From: Humulus lupulus
Lineage: Eukaryota > Streptophyta > Magnoliopsida > Rosales > Cannabaceae
Length of the DNA stretch: 64,000 bases
NCBI RefSeq assembly: GCF_963169125.1
Contig: NC_084795.1
Span: 131,605,701 to 131,669,700, forward strand
Reading direction: 5' to 3'
Position 1 is the first letter of the stretch. Each line of letters opens with the position of its first letter. The position numbers and the translations under genes are program-made. The notes under the pieces were generated by a model. That model was given only the letters and a program-made list of their open reading frames with translations, made no database searches and was not told the DNA's origin. Of this stretch, positions 21,840-31,999 are shown in pieces.

Positions 21840-23701
21840 CTAGTCTCATGAAGACATGGTGGGGATCAGCCCGAGCATCATCATGCATACCCTCAGCTTG
21901 GACAAAAGCATGCCTGCGAAGTCACTGAAACAAAAGCGTCTGGGCACGATCCGAGCTGCGACCCTGGAAGAGGAAGTTGCTCGACCTTTAAAGTGCAGTT
22001 TTATCCGCGAGGAAAAATACCCAATCTGGGTCGCCAATCCTGTTCTAGTCCGAAGCCCAATGGAAAATGGCAGACCTGTATCGAATTTTTTTGACTTTAA
22101 TAAAGCGTGTCCCAAGGATTGCTGCCCCCTACCAAGGATCAACCAGTTGGTGGACGCCACGGCAGGACACGAGATCATGTCCTTCATGGATGCGTATTTT
22201 GGTTACAACCAGATCGCTATGAATCCTGCGGACCAGAAGTATACCAGCTTCATGACCCCAACCAATGTGTATTGTTACAAATTCATGCCCTTCGGGCTAA
22301 AAAATGATGGAGCTACATATCAGAGATTGGTCAATAGAAGGTTCGTTAATCAGATCGGGAAAAACAAGGAAGTCTATGTTGACGACATGTTGGTCAAGTC
22401 AAAAACTGTCGATGACCATGTCCTTGATCTGAGAGAATGTTTTGAGATCCTAAGGAAGTATGGTATGAGGCTGAATCCCAAAAATGTACCTTTAGGGTTG
22501 CGTCAGGAAAATTTCTGGGTTTCATAGTCAACACCAGAGGAATAGAGGCGAACCCTGTCAAAATCAGAACGCTACTCGAAATTTCATCCCCCCGGTCGCG
22601 AAAAGGCATCCAAAGTCTGACAGGAAGGGTGGCAACCCTTAATTGGTTCATTTCCAAATCTATCGACAAATGTTTGTTATTCTATAACCTGCTCCAGGGA
22701 AATAAAAAGTTCGAATGGACCGAAGAGTGTGAGCGTGCCTTCCTCTACCAAAAAGTATATTTAGCTGAGCCACCCGTGTTGTCTAAGCCGACAGCAGGAG
22801 AGCCTCTTTTTCTTTACCTAGCTGTCACAGAAGATGTGGCTAGCACGGTGCTGGTCTGGGAAGAAGACCGGTCTCAGAAGCCAGTCTATTACATTAGCAA
22901 AAGGCTCCTCGGAACTGAATCTCGATATCTGTTGATGGAAAAAATGGCTTTCTGCCTTATCACGGCCTCCAGAAAGCTTAGGCCGTATTTCCTGTCCCAT
23001 TCAATCCAAGTCATAACCGATCAACCTTTAAGGCAGGTACTGCAGAAACCTGAGGCATCGGGACGTCTTTTGAAATGGGCTATCGAGCTCAGCCAATTCG
23101 AGATCCTATACGTACCACGAACTGCGATCAAAGGCCAAGCTCTGGCTAATTTCGTGGCAGAATGCACAGGATTCCAAGAGGAACCGGTGGAAGATCCGGT
23201 GCAGGCCTCGTGGAAAGTCTTTGTTGAAGGCTCATCTAATGAGAATGGGTCTGGAGCTGGAATCATTTTGATAACTCCAGAGGGACATCGCTTCCACTCT
23301 GCACTACGATTCAGATTCGAAGTGTCCAACAACGAGGCCGAGTACGAAGCTTTATTGGCTGGGCTGAGGGTGGCCAGGGAACTGAAGGCTAGGGCGATCA
23401 AGTGCTACAGCGATTCCTAGCTTGAGGTAAACCAGGAGTCAGGGGAATACCAGGCGCGAGGAACCAAGATGGCGGCCTACTTGCCCAAGGAAAAGAGGGA
23501 GCTGTCCGAATTTGGATACAACCTAGTGAAACAGATCCCTCGCGAGCAGAACGCTAATGCTGATACCCTCGCAAAGCTGGACACCTCCAAGGAAGCTGAG
23601 ACCTTGAGCCTGATACCAGTGGAGTTCTTGGAGAGACCAAGGGTGGTAGAGAATACAGGGGAGATCGAGATGATCGATGCCAGGCCAACCTGAATGACTC
23701 C
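21840..23701 (+). pseudogene. TAT2 reverse transcriptase, RNase H and second RNase H
   Basis: RT blocks: DMVGISPSIIMH, FFDFNKACPKDCCPLPRINQ, SFMDAYFGYNQIAMN, FGLKNDGATYQRLVN and VYVDDMLVKSK near 22375. A frameshift near 22500 leads to the RNase H part (22629-23420: GRVATLNWFISKS, YYISKRLLGTESRY). From about 23210 a second RNase H begins, FVEGSSNENGSGAGIILI, in which the first catalytic Asp of the usual VDGSS is Glu. NNEAEYEALLAGLRVAREL and NADTLAKLD follow. Two RNase H domains mark the Tat lineage. A TAG at 23418 breaks the frame, and TAT3 inserted at 23701. Confidence 0.9.
23697..23701. other. Target-site duplication of TAT3, left copy
   Basis: ACTCC precedes the TAT3 LTR. The identical ACTCC follows its 3' LTR at 36319-36323. 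Joining the two flanks restores the TAT2 pol order from second RNase H to integrase. Confidence 0.95.
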
Positions 23702-24996
23702 TGTGGATGCTCAAATTCCACCAAGGGAAAATATGGAGGATAACCCTCATTAGCCTTAGGCAATCCAAACAACCCAGTATTTTTCCCCACAACCCATGTC
23801 TCATAGGAGGCCTTAATGAAGATGCCCCGAGAGACCTGAGAGCCTTGCCACGCGAGGGTACCCAACATGCACGAGTCCCTGCCAAGGCCACGAGGGCCTC
23901 ACTATACGCGGCGGTCCATGAACAGCGTTCGTATGGAAACTTGGCTGCTCACCCCAGCCTCACATGCGAGGTCCCGCCTCGCGTCGTCCGCGCGCACTCG
24001 AGTGTCTCACGCGAGGCCTCGCCTCGACTCGCTCCTGCGCACCTGAGGGGCCATGCAAGGCCTCGCCTCGCCTCGACCTCGCGCACCCGAGGGTTCCACG
24101 CGAGGCCCCGCCTCGCCTCGTCCGTGCGCATCCAAGGGACCACGCGAGGCCACGCCTCACCATGCCTCGACCCTGCGCACCCAAGGGGTCACGCGAGGCC
24201 CCGCCTTGTACATGCCATGCCACACCACCAGGAACACCCGTGCATGCCAGTGATGCCCTTAGGGGTCTCGCGTGAGATGGCATCACTTTGGCTACGTGCC
24301 TAGGCACCCCTCGGGACCTCTCACACATAGCCCCCTTAGCCCAACCAACAAAGTTTAACTCTTATACGTATCTTTTTCTCGTCAATAAGCAATCTGATGC
24401 TTAGATAGACATAAAGGGGCTAGGTCGATAGGCACACCTTCAGGAGGTGAGAATACCCGCTAGTTACAGGGTACACGCATGAATATGGAATGTACTTGCA
24501 AACCTAAAGGAGTCAGAGTACGAATATGGTACCCCTACCAGACAAGTAGTGGGAACTCCAGGAGAGGGGGCATGGCATATGTATCTATGGCTAGATGTCA
24601 GAGTCGACACCACTACCACCTGCACCATTCCTCTAACATTCGTACGGTCGAGTAGTGGAGACATCCTCATGGTACCTGGCCCTGTACTAGTACCACCACC
24701 ACCACCACCTCAGAAACCACTCTCCTGACAGTGTACTTGTGTACCACTTGGTCCCCTGGACCATAGTGTATCCAGGGCCATTAGAGCCCACTATAAAATG
24801 AACCCCAATTCCACATGGAAGGGGGTTGGAAAAATTACTATAGCTTTGCACCATAATCAATACAAATTGACTTCACCATTTTTCTTCTGCAATTATTCTT
24901 GGAGTTTCTGCTTAGATTTCTAAAGCTTTTCTTTTGATAATCTCTACATTTCTGTTTTTCTAACTTAACTTGGTTGATGAGTTCTCACCGTCAACA
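23702..24996 (+). repeat. 5' LTR of TAT3
   Basis: It starts TGTGGATGCTC and ends CACCGTCAACA, with a TATA box (TATAAAAT) at 24792. It contains a GC-rich minisatellite (23954-24210). It has about 66 bp (after 24276) that the 3' LTR lacks. Confidence 0.95.
23954..24210. repeat. GC-rich minisatellite in the TAT3 5' LTR, about 5.5 units of 44-49 bp
   Basis: Units follow the pattern CGCGAGGCCCCGCCTCGCCT..CGTGCGCACCCGAGGG..CA. The open frames on both strands here are products of the repeat. The 3' LTR carries about two more units. Confidence 0.9.
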
Positions 24997-24999
24997 GTT

Positions 25000-25011
25000 T
25001 GGCGCCGTCTG
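25000..25011 (+). other. Primer binding site of TAT3
   Basis: TGGCGCCGTCTG follows the LTR by three bases. The first ten bases match the complement of the plant tRNA-Asp 3' end, as I recall it, then diverge. This kind of site is common in Tat and Athila elements. Confidence 0.7.
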
Positions 25012-25064
25012 TAAGAAGAATAGATTGCTAGTCACTGTTCTTCCATCGATTCCGATAAGAAAAA

Positions 25065-27730
25065 ATGCCGCGACGTTCGAAACGGTTGAGCGAGCCGCGC
25101 GAGGTGGAAGTCCACCTTGACGGAGATCAGCTAAAAGCCTCCATGAGAGATCCTCCTCCACCAGCAAACATGGAGGCCCCAAGGGAGCTTGATGTGCCCA
25201 AAGACGAAAGGGAGGCCTCGTCCCCAGCGGTTCCACTTGAGGGGGATCGCCCAAGGTCGGCGATTGCCCTGGCAAGGGGCGCCGATGAGTTCCTGCCTCC
25301 AAAGCTGCCGCAGGTGCCAAACCACAGTCGACAGGATCCAGGCCCATCAAAGCACCGGGCTGACAAACACCCTCGGGTCCACTCCGTCAGCTCAAGCTCA
25401 AAGTCTCAATTGTATGGAGACGAGATATGAGAACTTTATCGCAAGAACCAGATGCTAGAGACTACCTTGGAAAACATGCAAGAGGTGCTAAATGGGCTGT
25501 TGCAAGGGAGATCAAACGTGACACTCCCTAAGGACAAAGAGAAAGACCAGAGGGGGGTAGAAAATATTGTCCTAGTAGACGATGGAAAGACACGACTCTC
25601 CACTAGTAACACCCCTTGAACGAAGCAACGCGAACATCCTGGACCACTAAAGCAGGCCCAGAAACTAGAGCCGAAGACCAATGCTGCCCCTCGGAACGAT
25701 GACGAGGTCACCTCAAAGAGAGCACCCTTAGATTTACGGGAGGAGCTCAACAAGAAGAGGGCGGGTAAAAGGATCACGCCCTCTATGGAACCTTGAGAGG
25801 GAAAAGGAAAGGGGGATCTTAACCCGTCCGCTTTAAGAGACTCCGAGAGCAAGAGGAGGCAGGACCTGGACACAGAAATGAGGAGCCTGCGAAGCAATAT
25901 CATCACTGCCTCCGGAGGTCAAGCTTTTGAGGAAGAGTTCGACCATGAGTCACCCTTCATTAGGGAGATCCAAGCCATCTAGCTCCCAGCCAATTTTAAG
26001 GAGCCCCATATGACCCCCTACGAAGGAAGCACAGATCCGAAATACCATCTGGACGCATTTAACGATCTGATGAAACTAAGGGGAATTAGTAGCGGGGCCA
26101 GATACCACTGCTTTGCTGTCACATTGAAAGGACCTGCGTGCAAATGGTTCAAAAGACTCAGACCGGGATCCATCAGGTCCTGGCAACAGTTTTTCTATGA
26201 ATTCCTCCAACAGCACAACGCCGTGCGGGACTACACAATGCTAGGCACCAGCCTTGCCAACGTGATGCAAGGAGAAAATGCGAGTCTAAAGAGCTACATT
26301 CACAGGTTCAACATGGAGGCAGCTAAAGTGGGGAGCCTGACCTGCCGAGAGCTGAAAATGGCCATAACAGCTGGAGTGCGCCCAGGAAGCAAATTATGGG
26401 ATAACATGCTCAAGAGGGAGGTCACGGACTTAGATGATTTCTACGAGCAGGCGCAAAAGTATATTCGCGTGGAAGATGGTCACAAAAGCCTCAAGGCCGA
26501 AAAAGACCAAAACTCACCGAAGCCCTCAATCTGGGAGAACCAAGGCAATGCCAAGAAAAAGAGGGTCTATGAGGGGGCAAGGGATGATCGACCCCGAAAG
26601 CACCAGTGCTCTGACGAGTGCAGACAAGGCCCCTACACCTATTATACTGACCTCACTCATGCGAGAGAGCATATTTTCGTTACGAACGAAAATCAAGTCC
26701 CTTTCAGAAGGCCCTCGCCGATGAAAAAAGACCGGTCTAAGAGAGACCCCAGCAAGTATTGCCAGTATCACAAAGATATAGGACACGCAACTACAGAATG
26801 CAACCATTTGAAGGTGGAGATTGAAGAGCTCATCCGTAGGGGGCATTTGGGCAGATATGTGCGCAAGGAGAACCATAGGCCAGAAGAAGGAGCGTCCTCA
26901 TCGTGGGCGCGAGAAGTAGCCCCAGAAGTGGAAGGAGAGGTCAGGACCATCTTCGAAGGACCAGGATTCGGGGGCGAATCGAGGATGGGACGAGATGGAT
27001 ATGCCAGGGAGGCCAGGCGAAGCCCACCTCCGTGCATCCTAAGTCTGGAGCAATGCCCCCCGAAGAGTTTCAAAGGTGAAAATGACTCAATAACTTTCAC
27101 CGAAGAAGACGCTCGAGGTGTGCACTTCCCCCACAATGACCCCCTAGTGTTGACAGTCCAGCTTGCTAACATGAGGGTGCATCGGGTCTTGGTGGATAAC
27201 GGGAGCTCTGTGGATATCTTGTATCGACCAGCACTGGAGAAGATGGGATTGAGCCTCCGCCACCTAAAGCCTTGTGCTACATCTTTGTATGGATTCACGG
27301 GAGATTCGATACAGCCCCTGGGGGCAATCGAGTTGGCCCTTTCTATGGGAGAATAGCCCAGACAAACCACCATAATGGCAAACTTCATCGTGGTAGATTG
27401 CGCCTCAGCCTTCAATGCGGTATTAGGGAGACCATCCCTAAGAGAATTGAAGGCGATAACTTATGTGTACCATTTATCTATGAAATTCCCAACCCCCGGG
27501 GGAATAGCATGCATGAAAGGAGAACAGAAGGAAGCGAGGGAATGCTACAACACATCCCTCCACACAGCCACAAAGCCAACAACATCTATGGCGATGGTTG
27601 TGCACGAAGGCGCGAACCCAAGCGAGTTAAACCCACGAGTCATAGAAGAGCCCAGAGCTGAACAAGTAGAGGAAGTGGAGGAAGTAACGGTCATGGATGA
27701 GCCGTTGAGGAAATTGAAAGTAGGAAAAAA
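25065..27730 (+). pseudogene. TAT3 gag and protease (one frame, five premature stops)
   Basis: A single frame from ATG 25065 covers gag and protease. Gag core: MTPYEGSTDPKYHLDAFNDL (26010), SIRSWQQFFYEFLQQHN, GENASLKSYIHRFNMEA and the zinc-binding set CQYHKDIGHATTEC near 26760. Protease: VHRVLVDNGSSVDILYRPAL (27180, DNG) and AVLGRPSLRELKAI (27418). Stops at 25428, 25617, 25794, 25980 and 27354 are all TGA or TAG, consistent with single C-to-T or G-to-A changes. After about 27727 the reading moves one base to the RT frame. Gag forms the particle and protease matures the polyprotein. Confidence 0.9.
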
Positions 27731-27732
27731 CC

Positions 27733-29160
27733 TTGAAACTAGTAGAGTTCTTAAAAGCCAACCTCGATGTATTTTCCTGGAGTCACGAGGATATGGTAGG
27801 GATAGATCCAGCTGTCATGTACCACCACCTGAACATCGACCCGAAAGCAAGGCTGGTATGGCAGAAAAGGAGAGCACTAGACCCAAAAAGATACGCGGCC
27901 CTAAAAGAGGAGGTGGACAAGTTGAAGGCGAACGGGTTCATTCGAGAAGCGTTTTACCCACTATGGGTGTCGAACCCAGTGCTGGTTCCAAAGCCCAATG
28001 GAAAATGGAGGACGTGCGTGGATTTTACCAGCCTCAACAAGGCCTGCCCTAAGGACAGCTTTCCGCTTCCTAGGATAGACCAGTTGGTGGACGCCACAAT
28101 GGGACACGAGCTACTTAGCTTCATGGACGCGTATTCAGGGTATAACAAAAATACCATGAACCCTGCTGACGAGGAGCACACTTCATTCATAACAGACAAG
28201 GGGTTGTATTGCTATAAGGTGATGCCCTTTGGTTTAAAAAATGCAGGTGCCACTTACCAGAGGCTGGTGAACAAAATGTTCACAAATCAAATAGGAAGGA
28301 ACATGGAGGTGTACGTGGATGATATGCTAGTGAAGATGAAAAAAGTGGAAGAGCTCACTAGCGACCTCATGGAGATGTTCAACACCCTGCGCAAGTATAG
28401 AATGAAGCTGAACCCACTCAAATGCACCTTCGGAATTTCGTCTGGAAAATTCCTGGGTTTCATGGTGAATTCCCAAGGTATTGAAGCTAATCCTGAAAAA
28501 ATCAAGGCCTTGCTGGAAATGAGCCCACCACGAAGAAAAAAAGAGGTGCAGTGCCTGACGGGGAGAGTGGCAGCCCTCAATAGATTCATCTCTAGGTCAA
28601 CTGACAAATGTCTTCCTTTGTTCAACATCCTAAAAAGGAACAAAAAGTTCGCTTGGGATGACGAATGCCAGGAGGCCTTCACCAAGCTGAAGGAGCACCT
28701 TGGAAGGCCACCCCTTTTGGCCAAGCCAGAAAAAGGAGAGAAGTTGTATCTGTATCTAGCCATATCTGAGCATGCCATAAGCACCGCCTTGGTCCAGGGT
28801 GAGAAGAAGCACCAACACCCGGTCTACTATATGAGTAAGCGGTTGGTAGATGTGGAGACCAGGTACCCAGAAATAGAGAAGTTAGCATATGCCCTAGTAG
28901 TGGCTTCTCGAAAAATTGAGGCCCTATTTCCACGCTCATGCGATTGAGGTGCTCACCAACACCCCCTGCATCAAGTCTTGCACAAGCCAGAAACTTCAGG
29001 AAGATTGCAAAAGTGGTCAATTGAATTGAGTTAGTTCGACATCACCTACACCCCAAGGACCTCCATCAATGGGCAGGTACACTTGACTTTATAGTCGAGT
29101 TCACATAACGACCCCAAGAGGAGGGGGAAATAGAGGAGAAGGAGCCGACACCTGAAGAGG
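27733..29160 (+). pseudogene. TAT3 reverse transcriptase and first RNase H
   Basis: A 404-codon open frame carries all RT blocks: EDMVGIDPAVMYHHLNID, PNGKWRTCVDFTSLNKACPK, SFMDAYSGYNKNTMN, FGLKNAGATYQRLVN and VYVDDMLVKMKK (Asp pair near 28318). Thumb and RNase H follow (GRVAALNRFISRSTDKCLPL, YYMSKRLVDVETRYPEIEKL). The frame ends at 28947 after a one-base shift near 28915. The sequence beyond (EVLTNTP-like, RPLQKWSIELS-like) is readable only in mixed phases up to about 29160. Polymerase motifs look intact. Confidence 0.9.
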
Positions 29161-30790
29161 AGAGGCACCCCGAAGAATGGAGTCTCCATGTAGATGGGGC
29201 GTCTAACGAAGGGGGGGCCAGTGCTGGCATAGTGATGACAGGACCTGAAGGGCACAAAATGTACTACGCCTTGAGATTTTGATTCGAGGCTTCCATTAAT
29301 GAAGCAGAATATGAGGCGTTGTTGGCTGGCCTACGGCTAGCTAAGGAATTAAAGGTATCCCACTTGCATGTCTTTAGTGACTCAAAGGTGGTGGTGTTTC
29401 AAGTGAAGGGCGAATACCAAGCCAGAGGTCCAAAAATGGCTGCATACCTTTCCAAGGTAAAGGAGTATTTGGACCAGTTCGAAAAATACACAATAGAACA
29501 AATCCCCGGAGAGCAGAATACGAACGCCGATGCACTCGCGAAACTCGCCTCCACAAGAGATGAAGATATGCTTGAGTCTATACTGGTGGAATATCTCCCC
29601 AAGCCAAGCATAGACGAAGACAAGATCAACACGGTCAAGAGCTCCGAGGAGCCATGGTTTGCCCCCATTAGAAGGTACTTGAATGACAGGACCTCACCCT
29701 TGGACAAGAAGGAAGCCCGCAGACTGGCTTACAGGGCCGCCCAGTACACCCTAGTAGACGAGATCTTGTATAAGAGAGGCTTCTCTACCCCACTCCTGCG
29801 GTGCGCTGATAAGGGAGAAGTGTCAAAATTTTTACAAGAGATACACGAAGGGGAGTGTGGCAACCATGCTGGGGGGCAATCCATAGCAAAAAAGGCCATC
29901 CGCGAAGGGTATTACTGGCCTACCATGGAGAAGGACGCGAGTGACTTCGCGAGAAAGTGTAACAAGTGCCAGAGACATGCGACTTACCCGCGGCAATCCC
30001 CAAATGAGCTGGTGAGCATGACCAACCCGTGGCCCTTTGCTGTGTGGGGGATTGACTTAATAGGGGAACTGCCAACCGGAAGAGGAGGAGCCAAGTACGC
30101 GGTGGTAGCGGTTGACTATTTCACTAAGTGGGTGGAAGCGGAACCCTTAGTCAATATAACGGCTAAGCAGATCACCACCTTCGTCAACAAATATATTGTT
30201 TGCCGATTCGGGGTACCCTACAAGAAGCTAATGGGCAAGTAGAGGCTATCAACAAGATCTTGAAAAGGAACTTGAAAACTAAGCTGGAGAAGTGGAAAGG
30301 GGCCTGGGTCGAAGAGCTCCCGAATGTACTCTGGGCCTATAGAACCACCCCCCGTTCCACCACTGGGGAAACACCTTTCGCCTTGGCCTACGGCTGCGAG
30401 GCTGTCATTCCAGTAGAAATGAAGGTAAAATCCTTCCGCACGCAAACATACGATGACCAGGCTAACACAGCAGCGTTGGTCAAGAACTTGGAACTGGTGG
30501 AAGCCAAAAGAGAAAAGGCACAGTTAGGGCTGGCTACGTATCAACAGCGGGCAGCGAGGTATTACAATTGAAGGATACGGGAGAGAAAGTTTAGAGTAGG
30601 AGACTTAGTATTGAGGAAAGTGCTCCCCAACACGCGAGACACGGGGGCGGGGGTACTGGGAGCAAACAGGGAAGGACCCTACCAGGTCGCTTAGTGCATA
30701 CCACCAAACACCTATAAACTGGCGCGCATGGACGACACCGTCGTGCCTCGGGCATGGAATGCATAGCACCTCAAGAAGTACTACCAGTGA
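29161..30790 (+). pseudogene. TAT3 second RNase H and integrase with core deletion
   Basis: The second RNase H starts LHVDGASNEGGASAGIVM near 29190, with INEAEYEALLAGLRLAKEL, VFSDSKVV and NADALAKLA, so all four acidic positions seem kept; one stop at 29281. Integrase: the HHCC domain includes HEGECGNHAGG and CNKCQRHA (29840-29970). The first core Asp is in VAVDYFTKWVEAE (near 30112). At about 30222 the frame jumps from CRFGVPYK directly to ANGQVEAINKIL, losing the stretch with the second catalytic Asp. The C-terminus (FRVGDLVLRKV, VVPRAWNA) follows with a few stops. Integration in trans would be needed. Confidence 0.9.
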
Positions 30791-31076
30791 GATCTCCACA
30801 TCCAATGCAAGCAGTATTCGTTCTTAGTTTGTTATGTGTTAAGCTAGCTCAGTAAAAAAGAATCAAGGAGGGTGTCTAGATAACCCCCCAGGAAGATGTA
30901 AAATTTTTATATGTATACATATCGTTGTAACCTACCCACTATGAATGAAACTGTTCACACCTTCGTATGTTATTTTTTCTCCTTTATGTGGGCATCCATC
31001 AAAGTGCCTGCCGAAATAAACTTCACCAGACACTTGGGGGGGCAATAGTGGCCCGTGGAGGCAAAGCACACAACAA
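30791..31076. other. TAT3 non-coding spacer after pol
   Basis: No gene is seen. The stretch lies between the integrase stop and the tandem repeat and is probably 3' untranslated sequence of the genomic RNA. Confidence 0.6.
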
Positions 31077-31384
31077 ACAGGAGGATCCTAAAAAGGACCC
31101 TCTATCAGGAGGACCCTAAAAGGAACCCTCTATCAGGAGGATCCTAAAAAGGACCCTCTAACAGGAGGATCCTAAAAAGGACCCTCTAACAGGAGGATCC
31201 TAAAAAGGACCCCTTGCACCAGGATCCTAAAAAGGACCCTCTAACAGGAGGATCCTAAAAAGGACCCCTTGCACCAGGATCCTAAAAAGGACCCTCTATC
31301 AGGAGGACCCTAAAAGGGACCCTCTATCAGGAGGATCCTAAAAAGGGCCCTCAAGCAAGAGGATCCTAAAAAGGACCCCTTGCA
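31077..31384. repeat. TAT3 tandem repeat, about 11 units of 28-30 bp
   Basis: The unit AGGAGGATCCTAAAAAGGAC plus CCTCTATC repeats with small variants (CTCTAAC, CCTTGCACC). Each unit contains the dyad AGGATCCT. A lone related unit is at 31565. TAT2 has a different tandem repeat in the equivalent position. Confidence 0.95.
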
Positions 31385-31999
31385 TCAGAGCCTTAAACAA
31401 AATTCTTTAAAAGAGGAATGCAATTCACAGTGAACCCTAACAAACAGGGAAGGGATCTTGCAAGACATCTCCGAAAGTTTACAAGGATTAGCTACCCTTG
31501 TGAACATCAAGGAAGCCAAAAGGTCCAATAAGCCTAGAGCGGCCACCAAGCCGTCTAGCCAAAAAGGGTCCTAAAAGAGACCCTTGCAAAAATAGTACTA
31601 AGAATAATGACGAGAAGGACGCTTCTCGCAAAAAAATAATAAGCGCGCGCAAAAATATATAAAAGGATAGCTAGAACCCAAGGGGTCAAAATATCCTTAT
31701 AAAAATAATCAAGAGGCACCAAAAAAGGACTCATTGAACCTTTTCACATGGGCTCCAAAGGACCTCTACCCTGATAAATAAAAGACGGGAACCTACCAAA
31801 CCCCATCATACAGGCTCGAAAACACCTCAAACACAGAGGAATAAGAGATGAATAACCACACATGTATATATTAAAAAAGGAGTCTTGGTAACATGGCACG
31901 ATTTACAAAAAAATAAAAATAATCATAATAATATTACAAAGGCTCAAATGTGCATACACCCACAGCGGGCTAGCTGACAGAAGCTATGAAATAACAACC
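31385..31999. other. TAT3 non-coding stretch between tandem repeat and opposite-strand gene
   Basis: A/G-rich plus-strand sequence with no recognisable protein. By position it would hold the 3' ends of both the pol transcript and the opposite-strand transcript. Confidence 0.5.

Noticed and set aside
23707..24303. Long open frames on both strands in GC-rich sequence (also 34985-35642)
   Set aside because: They cross a 44-bp minisatellite in the TAT3 LTRs. Low-stop GC-rich repeats open all frames, and no protein family is visible.
31077..31384. CRISPR-like direct repeats
   Set aside because: The units abut one another with no unique spacers and lie in a plant retroelement, so this is a plain tandem repeat.
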